Shown here piece after piece: positions 15,979-24,531 of a stretch of 41,536 nt of DNA. Under the pieces are notes generated by a model. That model did no database searches, had not been told where the DNA came from, and worked only from the letters and a program-made list of their open reading frames with translations. The DNA is from DATJHM01 sp035493895 (lineage in GTDB: Bacteria; Chloroflexota; Ktedonobacteria; Ktedonobacterales; Ktedonobacteraceae): positions 1 through 41,536 of the forward strand of contig DATJHM010000192.1 in assembly GCA_035493895.1 (NCBI GenBank), in the 5' to 3' direction. The translations under genes and the position numbers were made by a program. Position 1 is the stretch's first letter, and the number at the start of each line of letters is the position of its first letter.

Positions 15979-16851
15979 ATGCCAGATACCATCGTAAAAC
16001 AGACAAGCGAACGGCGCACAGGACGCACCATTCACTATACACTGAGCTATCTCATCCAGGGCGAAGAGCATGGGACCGATGGCGCAATTATTTTACTCCA
16101 TGACTTTCCCGCGGGTGCATTTGCCTGGGAACAGGTTCTGCCACAACTGAGCGGTATTGGACGAGCGGTGTACGCATTTGATATGCTTGGCTACGGGCTC
16201 TCTGATCATCCCTGGCCCGCCGATACCTCGGTATGGGGACAGGCCGATGCCCTCAGCTATCTTCTACAGCAGCTCAACCTGAGCAATGTCATTCTGGTCG
16301 GGCATGGTCTTGGAGGGGCAGTGGCGCAGATCCTGGCGACCCGTCTTTACCGCGACCAGACGCAGGCCATTGTGCTAATCGACACCCTTTGCTATCAATA
16401 CGCCTTTGCGCCCAACTGGCCATTGCCTGAAATGGAAAAGCGCCAGGACTTCGACGCACCGCAGCAGACAGCATTGGAAGACATGCTGCGCGATCTGCGC
16501 GCAACTCTTCCGCTGGCGACGGCTCAGCCGGACAAGTTCAAGAATAGCATCGAGAATTATCTCACGCCATGGAACACGGAAGAAGGGAAGGAAATGCTCT
16601 TCCAGCATATCCGCCTGCTTATTCCGAACTATATTAACGCAGTCTCGACCGATATACAGGTGGTCAAAAAGCCAACCCTCATTATCTGGGGAGAGAAAGA
16701 TACGGTCGTGCCTTTGAAATACGGGCAGCGCCTGAACCGAGAGATCAGCACATCACAGCTGGTCGTAGTCCCCAATGCAGCCCATCTGGTTCTCTTTGAC
16801 GCACCTGGAGCTGTCGCGGAGGCGATAGGAGAGTTTGTTCGCGGCCTGTAA
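15979..16851 (+). CDS. Alpha/beta-hydrolase-fold protein lacking the nucleophile serine
   Basis: The 290-residue product has the alpha/beta-hydrolase layout: ILLHDFPAGAFAWEQVLPQLS (oxyanion-loop region), VYAFDMLGYGLSDHP, the nucleophile elbow, a helical cap at about 140-215, LIIWGEKDTVVP with the acid Asp, and NAAHLVLFDAP with the catalytic His. At the elbow the usual G-H-S-x-G is G-H-G-L-G: residue 110 is Gly (GGT at 16306-16308) where Ser, Asp or Cys is expected. Acid and base are retained, so the protein may be a pseudo-hydrolase or may use cofactor-free chemistry without a covalent intermediate. The ATG at 15979 follows GAGAGGA. It may be co-transcribed with enolase. Confidence 0.82.
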   Translation: MPDTIVKQTSERRTGRTIHYTLSYLIQGEEHGTDGAIILLHDFPAGAFAWEQVLPQLSGIGRAVYAFDMLGYGLSDHPWPADTSVWGQADALSYLLQQLNLSNVILVGHGLGGAVAQILATRLYRDQTQAIVLIDTLCYQYAFAPNWPLPEMEKRQDFDAPQQTALEDMLRDLRATLPLATAQPDKFKNSIENYLTPWNTEEGKEMLFQHIRLLIPNYINAVSTDIQVVKKPTLIIWGEKDTVVPLKYGQRLNREISTSQLVVVPNAAHLVLFDAPGAVAEAIGEFVRGL

Positions 16852-16880
16852 TGTCACAGGACCGTCTATAACGGCAAAGA

Positions 16881-16922
16881 TACCCACAAGAGCCACCATG
16901 GTTGAGGAACTTCTTGTGGGTA
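16881..16922. terminator. Bidirectional terminator-like hairpin
   Basis: TACCCACAAGA (16881-16891) pairs perfectly with TCTTGTGGGTA (16912-16922) over 11 bp around a 20-base loop. A CTTTAATAATAT stretch follows on the plus strand. It separates the convergent hydrolase gene and the small basic protein gene. Confidence 0.65.
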
Positions 16923-16984
16923 CTTTAATAATATACGATTTTGCGTTCAAGATACAATACACCATCCTGCAACCTGCAAGCCAG

Positions 16985-17230
16985 CTAAGAGGCCCTCTTC
17001 TTGCCAGATCGGTTTTGCGGTGAAACCGGCTTTTTCGCGGGCTTCGCCTGAGGTTGCTGCTCACGCTCCTGCGCCGAGGAGCAACGATTGAACTCCTCTA
17101 CAGCGAGCATATACGCGCTATACATCCGTTCAAGAACTGGTGCCGCTGCCCCCCGTTGCTCCGCCATCACGAAATCGTGCCATTTTTGTTGCATACGCTG
17201 TTCAGCGTACTGAAGCTCTCGCGAGATCAT
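16985..17230 (-). CDS. Small basic hypothetical protein
   Basis: The 81-residue product is mostly helical (MISRELQYAEQRMQQKWHDFVMAEQ...LERMYSAYMLAVEEFNRC) and ends in a Lys/Pro/Arg-rich tail (KPAKKPVSPQNRSGKKRAS), which suggests contact with nucleic acid or an acidic partner. The ATG at 17230 is preferred because AAAGAGG sits five bases upstream; an in-frame ATG at 17263 has no ribosome site. It lies about 100 bases after the annealing-type gene on the same strand and is probably co-transcribed, so a role in DNA processing is possible. No family was recognised. Confidence 0.6.
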   Translation of the reverse strand: MISRELQYAEQRMQQKWHDFVMAEQRGAAAPVLERMYSAYMLAVEEFNRCSSAQEREQQPQAKPAKKPVSPQNRSGKKRAS

Positions 17231-17329
17231 TCCATCCTCTTTCTCACGCTCCACATTCAACATCCGTCGATCAAAGTCAAGATACGTACAAAGTATGCCT
17301 GGGAGGGCAATGATAGCTACGAAAGAGCG

Positions 17330-18076
17330 CTAAGAGGCTCGATTATGCTGGCGATATTCAGCCGTAAGCTGCTGAATCAGTTTCCGGGCATTGAGATAGC
17401 TGAATGAAGCCACCTTCTCTGGCTCAGTCTTGCCGAGGGCCTCGCACAACTTATGGATGCTGCTCAACTGGCGCTCGGTAATCGGCGCATTGGCCTCATC
17501 GACAGGAGCAGCAGGAGGCTGAGAGTTCTGGCCATTCTGATATTGAGCATGAGAGGCTGAGCGTGCATAGCCATTCTGAGCCGCAACAGGCATACGACCA
17601 TTGCTCATGTCCTCATCTTTGCTTCCCGGGCCGGGCTGGAAATCGACCGGGGCATCAACGATACGATGCTCTTCGTTCAGTTCAGGCGCAAACTGCGTAC
17701 CATAGCCCAGGCCAGCAAGCGCCCTGCCGATGGCTTTCGTTTCCGCCTTTTCGATAAAATCGCCGAACGAGGCCGCACGCTCAGAGCCTGTTCCCGTCGC
17801 AATTCCGCCTCTGCCATCCTTCACCGTCGCCCTGAAAATCGCGATCCCACGAGCAGTCTTTGTGACGCTCTCATTGCGGCGTTTCTCCGCATTCCACGCA
17901 AACACCTCTTCCTCAGTCTCTTTCTCAAGGTCAAGGTGGATAATCTCAGTCTCAATAGAGCCTTCGGGGCATTCATTTCTGAACCAGACAAGCCGCCATT
18001 GCACAGGGAGGTATTCCGATGAACCTTGCCTGTTTCGAATACTGATCAGATGCTCACTGGGATTAAAATCGTTCAT
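17330..18076 (-). CDS. Putative Rad52/DdrA-like single-strand annealing protein
   Basis: The 248-residue product has an N-terminal beta-rich domain (YLPVQWRLVWFRNECPEGSIETE...AIFRATVKDGRGGIATGTGSE) followed by FGDFIEKAETKAIGRALAGLGYGTQ. The KAETKAIGRALA..GYGTQ motif resembles single-strand-annealing and DdrA/Rad52-type proteins of phages and chromosomes. A disordered Asn/Gln/Pro linker covers about 150-200. A short helical C-terminal module (ITERQLSSIHKLCEALG...LNARKLIQQLTAEYR) ends it and may bind a partner. The ATG at 18076 follows CAGGAG; the preceding TTG is also in frame. The nearby small basic protein is the only likely operon partner, and no phage genes adjoin. The family assignment is motif-based and should be treated as probable, not certain. 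Confidence 0.6.
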   Translation of the reverse strand: MNDFNPSEHLISIRNRQGSSEYLPVQWRLVWFRNECPEGSIETEIIHLDLEKETEEEVFAWNAEKRRNESVTKTARGIAIFRATVKDGRGGIATGTGSERAASFGDFIEKAETKAIGRALAGLGYGTQFAPELNEEHRIVDAPVDFQPGPGSKDEDMSNGRMPVAAQNGYARSASHAQYQNGQNSQPPAAPVDEANAPITERQLSSIHKLCEALGKTEPEKVASFSYLNARKLIQQLTAEYRQHNRAS

Positions 18077-18402
18077 CAACTAGTGCTCCTGTTCTGTCGT
18101 TTACAGACTTGTCATGTTTGCGGGAATTGCCTGAAAGATGTCAATGTCTGGATAGTACCGGACGCCTCAAACATTCCCGTGTGGTTGTTGGAATAGAAAT
18201 TTTGTTCTACCAGTATAGAATCTACAAAACATTTCGTCAAGTTCCAGGCATACCCTTATTCTTTCTGTCAGGTCAAAACATGGTAATTTTTTGCCTGCTC
18301 GTATGCTTCTTGCTTCAGGGAGCTTCAGAGTTGGCGGCAAATTAACATAGAAATTTACCAATATTACCCATTGGCGTTGTACAATATATTTTATTAAGAA
18401 AC

Positions 18403-18419
18403 TACTCAATGAATGAGTA
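18403..18419. promoter_or_regulatory. Possible operator palindrome upstream of the XdhC-family gene
   Basis: TACTCA-ATGAA-TGAGTA is a perfect 6-bp inverted repeat 34 bases before the start codon, downstream of an AT-rich stretch (TACAATATATT at 18380-18390). Position and symmetry suit a repressor site, but no −35 element could be assigned. The rest of the 377-bp divergent spacer shows nothing recognisable. Confidence 0.3.
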
Positions 18420-18453
18420 AGAAATGGAAGCAGACCAAGCGAGGGAAAGACCG

Positions 18454-19284
18454 ATGAATGTCACAACTATGTATCAAGAGATTCAGGCGTCCTTACAGCG
18501 TGGTGAACAGGTAGTGGTAGCGACGGTGGTCAAAACGAGTGGAGCGGCCCCCTGTGAAGTTGGCAGCAAGCTTTTAGTGCGCGCCAATGGGTCCCAGTAC
18601 GGCAATGTAGCGGGACCAACGACCGATGGAAAAATTGCCAGCGAGGCGCAGAACGCGTTACACGAGGGGCACAACTATATGACCCACATTCATATGGATG
18701 CGGACCAGGGAGAAGCTGTAGGCAGTTGTGGCGCGACACTGGAAGTGTTTTTTGAGATCTTGCGCCCGGAACCACGTTTGATAATTGCAGGGGCTGGCTA
18801 TGTGGCACAGGCCCTGGCGCGGCTGGCGCAACCGCTTGATTTTCGTATTGACGTCGTGGATGATCGCCGTGATCTGGCCAATCCCCAGGTATTTGGCGAA
18901 AACGTGCAACTGATCTTCGGTGATATCCCCGAGACCATTCGCAATCTTGAGCCAGACGAAGAGAGTTGGATCGTCATTGTCACGCGTGGTCATAACCTGG
19001 ATAAAGATGCGTTGCGGGCGGCGCTCGCCACGCGAGCAAAGTATATCGGCATGATTGGTAGTCCGAGCAAAGTCAAAAACATCTTTAAAGAGATGCTCAA
19101 AGATGGAGTCACACGTGAACGTCTGGAGCAGATCCATGCTCCCATTGGTCTGGATCTTGGCGCAGAGACGCCCGATGAGATTGCCCTGAGTATCGCCGCC
19201 GAGATGGTCATGCTGCGTCGAAAGGGTACAGGGGCCCCATTAAACACGAGGCATACGTTGCTGGAAAATAGTGTACCGGCGTAG
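18454..19284 (+). CDS. XdhC/CoxI family molybdenum-cofactor insertion protein
   Basis: The 276-residue product has the two XdhC modules. The N-terminal domain (about 1-100) contains VVVATVVKTSGAAPCEVGSKLLV and EAVGSCGATLEVFFE, where the family has a conserved GxCGG-type loop; here it reads GSCGA. The C-terminal Rossmann domain begins RLIIAGAGYVAQALARLA and continues with DDRRDLAN, VTRGHNLDKDALRAAL, YIGMIGSPSKV and IHAPIGLDLGAETPDEIALSIAAEMV. Such proteins bind and sulfurate molybdenum cofactor for xanthine dehydrogenase or aerobic CO dehydrogenase, but no target enzyme gene lies in this window. The ATG at 18454 follows GAGGGA; an in-frame ATG at 18424 lacks a site. Confidence 0.9.
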   Translation: MNVTTMYQEIQASLQRGEQVVVATVVKTSGAAPCEVGSKLLVRANGSQYGNVAGPTTDGKIASEAQNALHEGHNYMTHIHMDADQGEAVGSCGATLEVFFEILRPEPRLIIAGAGYVAQALARLAQPLDFRIDVVDDRRDLANPQVFGENVQLIFGDIPETIRNLEPDEESWIVIVTRGHNLDKDALRAALATRAKYIGMIGSPSKVKNIFKEMLKDGVTRERLEQIHAPIGLDLGAETPDEIALSIAAEMVMLRRKGTGAPLNTRHTLLENSVPA

Positions 19285-19459
19285 TATAAAAAGTAGTTTG
19301 CCCCGCTCCAAGTTTGAACGCAAGAATCGGATAGTTTTGCATCTTCTTTTGCAGTATACTCAGCTTGCAAGGAAACGTTCTGCATGTTTCAGAAGCATAA
19401 CATAATCCTGCGGCATAATTGCAGCCGCCTTGCCCTCAAACAAATAAAGGAGCACTTGT

Positions 19460-20125
19460 GTGCATAAAGTAATTGAACCGAAAATTCTCTATTTTGGGAC
19501 CCCGGTTGTTCTCATAAGTACCCGGAACGAAGATGGTTCAGCCAACCTCGCCCCCATGTCCTCGGCGTGGTGGCTGAACCAGGCGTGTATGCTGGGAATG
19601 AGTAGTAGATCGAAAACCGTAGAGAATCTCCTGCGCGAGCGTCAGGGTGTGCTTAATCTCCCTTCAGCAGAGTTCGTGGGCGCGGTTGATCGGTTGGCAT
19701 TGACGACCGGACGTCAGCCTGTCCCTGAAACGAAAGAAAAAATAGGATATCGCTACGAACCGGATAAATTCGGCCTTGCAGGGCTGACCCCGCTTGTCGC
19801 CGATCTCGTAAACGCGCCGCTTGTCGCCGAGTGTCCGATTCAGCTGGAAGCGACCGTTGCCCAGGTTCATCCATTTGATGAGCAAAATGGCACGATCAGG
19901 GCGATCGAAATGAGCATAATACGGGTCCACATCGACGAACAACTGCTCGTGCCCGGAACAGAGAACTATATCGATTCAGAGAAATGGAACCCCCTGATTA
20001 TGAGTTTTTGCGAGTTTTTTAGTCTCAGTGGGAAGATCCATTCTTCCAGGTTGGAGCCCGCTTTTTATGGGCTACCGCGCAAGAATGAGGTGCAGGAGGT
20101 CGGGGCGGACGGATCGGGGAGGTGA
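19460..20125 (+). CDS. Flavin-reductase-like FMN-binding split-barrel protein
   Basis: The 221-residue product matches the flavin reductase / DIM6-NTAB family. It opens KILYFGTPVVLISTRNEDGSANLAPMSSAWWLNQACMLGMS, the typical FMN-binding strand set, followed by KTVENLLRERQGVLNLPSAEFVGAVDRLA. Mid-protein segments LVAECPIQLEATVAQVH and AIEMSIIRVHIDEQLL also fit. The start is GTG at 19460 with AAAGGAG eight bases before. It is 175 bases from the XdhC-family gene on the same strand; the two may share redox or molybdoenzyme biology but are not clearly an operon. Substrate unknown. The last 15 residues are low in complexity. Confidence 0.85.
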   Translation: MHKVIEPKILYFGTPVVLISTRNEDGSANLAPMSSAWWLNQACMLGMSSRSKTVENLLRERQGVLNLPSAEFVGAVDRLALTTGRQPVPETKEKIGYRYEPDKFGLAGLTPLVADLVNAPLVAECPIQLEATVAQVHPFDEQNGTIRAIEMSIIRVHIDEQLLVPGTENYIDSEKWNPLIMSFCEFFSLSGKIHSSRLEPAFYGLPRKNEVQEVGADGSGR

Positions 20126-20155
20126 GTCGGGGGGACGTGGATCGGCATCAAGCAT

Positions 20156-20192
20156 CAATGTCACGGAGATTCTCCTTATTTCCGTGACATTG
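20156..20192. terminator. Hairpin between convergent genes
   Basis: CAATGTCACGGA (20156-20167) pairs perfectly with TCCGTGACATTG (20181-20192) over 12 bp around a 13-base loop. Direct repeats GGCATCAAGCA flank it. It probably ends transcripts of the flavin-reductase-like gene and of the membrane ATPase gene. Confidence 0.6.
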
Positions 20193-20223
20193 GCATCAAG
20201 CACGATCCCTACCTCTGTGGTTG

Positions 20224-22890
20224 TTAAATGCTTCGCTGTACCCAGAGATTGAAAATGGGGGCGGCAAGGCAATAGCGATCTTGCACGCGGATCACCAGGT
20301 CACGCTTTTGCAGGCGTTGTAACGCGCGACGGACGGCCATCTCAGCAAGGCCAGAGTGAGCCTGGATGTCAGGGCAGATGGCACCTTCCAGGTTTAAAAG
20401 GCAACGCAAGCAAAGACGTTGCTCCTCATCGGTGCGTTCCCAGAGATCATGGAAATAATTGTCCTCCCATTTGCGGAACACCTCCTCGATCGCTTCAGCG
20501 ACATCCTCCACCGTAGCCTGCTCACGAACAGAAGCATTTAAATTGGTGATAATAATCGAGCAAAGGGCCTGGATCAAAAAGGGATGGCAGCCAGTAGCCT
20601 GAATGATAGCATCAACAACCTCGTCACTGAAGATATGATCACCTGGAAAATTGGCGACCGGTTGCCTGATCAAACGCTCGGCTTCAGCCGGATGGAGAAA
20701 GCTGACCTTGAGCGTCTCCACATTGACAAAATAGCCGGACCAGTTGGTACCCATCTCACCGACAGACTTCACGCCGCTGAAAAGCAGCGCAATACGAGGG
20801 CGATTCTGAATAGTACTGCGCAACCAATCCAGCAAAAGCGTCAGATCAATATGCCCCTTGACCCCGGCCTCTTCAAGCTTCTCAAATTCATCAAAGGCCA
20901 GCAGGAGAATACGATTCTCCCGTTCAAGCAACTGCTCTACGTCCTTTAGCCAGCGGCCAAAGCGATGATAGACCACCGCCTCATTCTGCCGCTGATCCTC
21001 GCGGAGCTGGTCGTACTCCAGTTTTTTGAGCAGCAGTCCGCGCACAGTGAGCAGATCGTATATTTTTTCCGCGAGCGCCGCCAGCAGAGCAGCGGTAGAA
21101 GAAGCAATGCCCGTCGTCTGGAGATCGTAAAAAATGGGGAGATACTGCGAGCCCAGCAGATCGGGCAACTGCTTGAGAACACTGCTCTTGCCCATCCTGC
21201 GTTCGCCGGACAAGAAAAACGTCGGTCGACGGTTCCGTAAGAGCGCCTCGCCCAATTGTTGGGCCAGATCCTGACGTCCGACAAACAGAGGATCACGCAA
21301 TTCAAGCACCAGACCGGGGACATAGGGATTGGAGATATAGCCATAGTCGTCATTATCCCGGCTGACATTCTCCTGTTCATGCTTTGCCACCACACGCCAG
21401 CGCAGTACCAATTCTTCCAGACGTCGATTCAAGGGAGGCTCATGAAATACCGTGTGTGGATAGACCCGTTGCAGATTCGCGAGCATACTCGCAAGCGCAT
21501 CGTAGCGGGCCTGACGATTCGAGCGTGAATAATAGCTGGCAGCATCACGGCTGGCATCCTCCAGATGGCGAAAGAGGCGAGCGATCTGCTGGTCGAACAG
21601 GCGAACCTCTTGCGGCAACGTCACCTGGAGACGTTGATGAGCGTGGCTGATATCGCGCAGGCTCTCGCACAAATAGAGATCGTTCAAAGCGATCTCAAGC
21701 GCAGCTGCCAGCACCGCCACACGTTGCTGAGGGCGCTCCTGCAAGAGAAAATCTATCTCCTCCAGCGTCCGCTCAATATCCTGATCGGCAGCAAGCAAAA
21801 GCATCTGCCGCACATAGGGCAGGGGCAAAAAGACGCATTCGTCACAGCACAGGGCGCAATGATGCAGATCATAAAACACGCGCTGAGGATTTCTCAGGCT
21901 GGATAGATAGACCTTCACCATTGAGAGAGCATTGGGCGGATAAAGAAACAGGCGATAATATGCCGGGAAAAAGCTGAGTAGAAAAGTCGTCCCTACAACC
22001 AGTACATCCAGCCAGCCAGCCGAGATTGCAGCCTGTATATTGCCCTGATGGAGACCAACATCCCCGACAGGCGTGCCGACCGCCACCCCAAAGGCAGCAG
22101 CTACGGCAGCCCCGATACGTGTAGCGGCCTCGATCACCTCAGTATGGCTATTTGCAGTAGTACGAATAATAGAGCCAACGACGCGCACCAGCACACTCCC
22201 GACAATACCACCGACAATAACGCCCGCAACACTCCCGCCAATCGACTCAGTTTGCTGCAATGCACTTCCCCCCAGAAAGCCAACGAGCAAGCCAGACCAG
22301 TACCCGCCCAGAGTGCCAGTAAATATCCCGGCACACATACCAGAGAAAATGCCAATGGCAGTCCCCAGCGTCGCCCTTGCCAGACCGCTACGCTTCACCG
22401 CCGAGATACTATTAAAGGTCAGACCAAGGAAGCAGCCGAAAGAGAGACCGAACACAATCCCAACCAGCGTATCATCCCCATTATTGACAATAATACCAGT
22501 AGATAGAGCGAGAGCCAGAGCCAGGGCAACACCGTAGACAATGCTGAAGAGACTACCAACGAGGCCGCCCGCCAGGCAACTGAGCGCAGTAGCCCAGAGG
22601 CAATCAAAGGCAAAAAACAGGATGCCTGGCTGCAAGCTCAAGGGAGTATGAATAGTATATTGATAGGAATCTGGGAACCAGAAATAGACCAGAATGCGTA
22701 GCACCATAGCCATGGGATACGTACAACAAAACAAAGGGAACGCCAGACGTAGCGCCAGACGCAGGCGTCCGCCGATAGATTCGCGCTCCACCTCCCGCTG
22801 GAAGCCCGCAGGCTGAAAAAAGCAGCGGAGCAAAATAATGAGCGGATCAATAAACCAGAAGCGCCAGAAAGTATCGTACGAGCTTAGCAT
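20224..22890 (-). CDS. Membrane-anchored STAND-like P-loop ATPase
   Basis: The 888-residue product joins a membrane half to an ATPase half. Residues about 45-310 hold several hydrophobic spans, many Gly/Ala-rich with glycine-zipper spacing (GGLVGSLFSIVYG, GGSVAGVIVGGIVGSVL). A Cys/His cluster HHCALCCDECVFLPLP (343-358) and a helical region, possibly repeat-like, follow. From 520 comes NPYVPG...DPLFVGRQDLAQQL, Walker A SGERRMGKSS (561-570), Walker B ILLLAFDEFE (661-670), a sensor-like strand IALLFSGVKS (700-709), and a C-terminal winged-helix-like end (GLAEMAVRRALQRLQKRDLVIR). I recall similar WDE..WLPLP/GRRMGK proteins in Chloroflexota with no assigned function. Its ATG overlaps the stop of the XRE-ATPase gene as TAATG, so the two are made together. 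Confidence 0.8.
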   Translation of the reverse strand: MLSSYDTFWRFWFIDPLIILLRCFFQPAGFQREVERESIGGRLRLALRLAFPLFCCTYPMAMVLRILVYFWFPDSYQYTIHTPLSLQPGILFFAFDCLWATALSCLAGGLVGSLFSIVYGVALALALALSTGIIVNNGDDTLVGIVFGLSFGCFLGLTFNSISAVKRSGLARATLGTAIGIFSGMCAGIFTGTLGGYWSGLLVGFLGGSALQQTESIGGSVAGVIVGGIVGSVLVRVVGSIIRTTANSHTEVIEAATRIGAAVAAAFGVAVGTPVGDVGLHQGNIQAAISAGWLDVLVVGTTFLLSFFPAYYRLFLYPPNALSMVKVYLSSLRNPQRVFYDLHHCALCCDECVFLPLPYVRQMLLLAADQDIERTLEEIDFLLQERPQQRVAVLAAALEIALNDLYLCESLRDISHAHQRLQVTLPQEVRLFDQQIARLFRHLEDASRDAASYYSRSNRQARYDALASMLANLQRVYPHTVFHEPPLNRRLEELVLRWRVVAKHEQENVSRDNDDYGYISNPYVPGLVLELRDPLFVGRQDLAQQLGEALLRNRRPTFFLSGERRMGKSSVLKQLPDLLGSQYLPIFYDLQTTGIASSTAALLAALAEKIYDLLTVRGLLLKKLEYDQLREDQRQNEAVVYHRFGRWLKDVEQLLERENRILLLAFDEFEKLEEAGVKGHIDLTLLLDWLRSTIQNRPRIALLFSGVKSVGEMGTNWSGYFVNVETLKVSFLHPAEAERLIRQPVANFPGDHIFSDEVVDAIIQATGCHPFLIQALCSIIITNLNASVREQATVEDVAEAIEEVFRKWEDNYFHDLWERTDEEQRLCLRCLLNLEGAICPDIQAHSGLAEMAVRRALQRLQKRDLVIRVQDRYCLAAPIFNLWVQRSI

Positions 22891-23978
22891 TAGTAGACAA
22901 CCTCACGATAAATCGACTCGAGACGCTGTTCAAAATGCTGCCAGAAATGTGCAGTCTCCCTGGCGGGTAGGCGCTCTTCCAAAAGAAGTTTGCCAACCAG
23001 TTGCAAGCGAAGAGGGGGCCAGCGCCCATCTTGCTCAGCATAGTGCCAGAAAGCCTCGACCTCCTGTGTCCCAAAACCAGCCAGGCGGCTCTTTGCCAGA
23101 ATAAACGTTTCGGCCTCAGAGCGTTGAAACGGCTCTAAAATAATCTGCTCAAAGATATTGAAAAAGCCGCTCGTTTCCATATCTTTGCCAATGACCGCAC
23201 TAATCGGCTGTCGGCTCAGCACAATTAAAACCAGACCAAAGGCATGAGCCATAGCACGCAAGCCGCGAAAAAAGTCCAGCGTAAAATCCTGACGATTCCG
23301 CATGCCTTCGAATTCATCGATACACAATACAGGAGATTTCCGGCTCGACCTGAGCGTCTTGAGTCCTCGTTCCAGGCTCAAAAGGCCAGTCACATTGTCG
23401 GTGGGAAGGCCAAGCACCTCCAGCGCCTCCGTTGCGAAGCCCACCTCAGTCTGGCAGCTAGGCATCGTCGCGTCAAGGTAGCCAATATGGAAGCGTGAGC
23501 CGAACTCATGAGCAGCCGTCAGGCGAAGATAATCAACCAGCCAGGTTTTGCCGACGCGGCGTGGGCCGACAATCGACGTCGAGGCCAGCCGATGGGTGCG
23601 ATTGAGCAACGTCTCCCGTTCGCGCTTGCGTGCAAAGCATTCCTGTGCAAATAAAAGAGGCTCATTAAAGAAAAATAGAGCTTGCTCATGCTGACGAGAG
23701 CCTTCTTGCTCTGTCCCCATAGGAAAAGGAGTAGAAAGTATTTGTCCCTTCTGACGACGTTCACCCGGAATCAAACCAAGTTCCGCGATAGTCATACCAT
23801 ACAGATTACTAAGCTTCTTCTGAAAATAGCGGCCAGGAATAGTTACGCCACTCTCCCAGCGACTGATCGTTACACTTGTCGTCCCAAGCTTCTCCGCAAG
23901 TTCTTCTTGCGTCCAGCCCTGACTTTCCCGTGCGCGGCGCAAGAGCGCATTCGGGGAAGCATCATCAGGCTTCCTCAC
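22890..23978 (-). CDS. XRE-family HTH protein fused to a P-loop ATPase
   Basis: The 362-residue product has an N-terminal XRE helix-turn-helix (about 12-66: LLRRARESQGWTQEELAEKLGTTSVTISRWESG). A linker follows, then a STAND/AAA-type ATPase with FARKRERETLLNR, Walker A GPRRVGKT (138-145), Walker B VLCIDEFE (217-224) and LIVLSRQPIS (251-260). A helical C-terminal domain contains AEQDGRWPPLRLQLVGKLLLEE. The start is GTG at 23978 with GGAGAGGG seven bases upstream. Sequence-specific DNA binding plus nucleotide switching suggests a signal-responsive regulator. The coupled downstream gene encodes a membrane ATPase with the same G.RR.GK loop type, so they may form a hetero-complex between membrane and DNA. 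Confidence 0.85.
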   Translation of the reverse strand: MRKPDDASPNALLRRARESQGWTQEELAEKLGTTSVTISRWESGVTIPGRYFQKKLSNLYGMTIAELGLIPGERRQKGQILSTPFPMGTEQEGSRQHEQALFFFNEPLLFAQECFARKRERETLLNRTHRLASTSIVGPRRVGKTWLVDYLRLTAAHEFGSRFHIGYLDATMPSCQTEVGFATEALEVLGLPTDNVTGLLSLERGLKTLRSSRKSPVLCIDEFEGMRNRQDFTLDFFRGLRAMAHAFGLVLIVLSRQPISAVIGKDMETSGFFNIFEQIILEPFQRSEAETFILAKSRLAGFGTQEVEAFWHYAEQDGRWPPLRLQLVGKLLLEERLPARETAHFWQHFEQRLESIYREVVY

Positions 23979-24042
23979 GAGTAGTCCCTCTCCAGAGCCC
24001 GGGTGGCTCCCAGCACTACACGAACATATCTTATGACAGACA

Positions 24043-24390
24043 ATGGAAAAATACCTTATTTTATCTTTGTCTTATACAGATGCAATTGATAAGAAATACA
24101 TGAAGATGATAATAATGTTATTTTATCATCTTACCTTGCGATTGTACACGTATGACGAGCCCCATTTCGCAAGAAATAAACCTTATGCTGAGCGACATGT
24201 TCTTTTAGTCCCTCAATTCTGGTATTTTTTCGGTACAAGGCGACGTTTTGGCATTCCAGGCATAATCATCACCGTTCTCGCAATAGCGGCGCTCATAAGC
24301 GGTCTGGTACAAGGGAAAGTGGATGGAAGCTTTCTGGGCGGTTTTCTCGTAATACTCGCCGTAGGTGTGATCGCACGAATAATAGGCTAA
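24043..24390 (+). CDS. Possible small membrane protein
   Basis: The C-terminal half of this frame (FFGTRRRFGIPGIIITVLAIAALISGLVQGKVDGSFLGGFLVILAVGVIARIIG) reads like a genuine small membrane protein with a basic anchor and two hydrophobic spans separated by a short loop. The N-terminal half is less protein-like and no good ribosome site precedes the ATG at 24043; internal ATGs near 24100 are alternatives. It lies divergently beside the ATPase pair and could be an accessory to it, but that is only positional. No family recognised. Confidence 0.4.
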   Translation: MEKYLILSLSYTDAIDKKYMKMIIMLFYHLTLRLYTYDEPHFARNKPYAERHVLLVPQFWYFFGTRRRFGIPGIIITVLAIAALISGLVQGKVDGSFLGGFLVILAVGVIARIIG

Positions 24391-24531
24391 GAGGACAGCC
24401 ATAAAGACGAAAAAATCGCAGCTGTTTTTCTGAGCACATCGTCAGTGCCAGCATGTTTCAGAGTGATATACTAGAACAGGCAGTTATTTCGTAGCGATAC
24501 TGTGCAAACAGCACCATGGAGAAAGAGCGTT

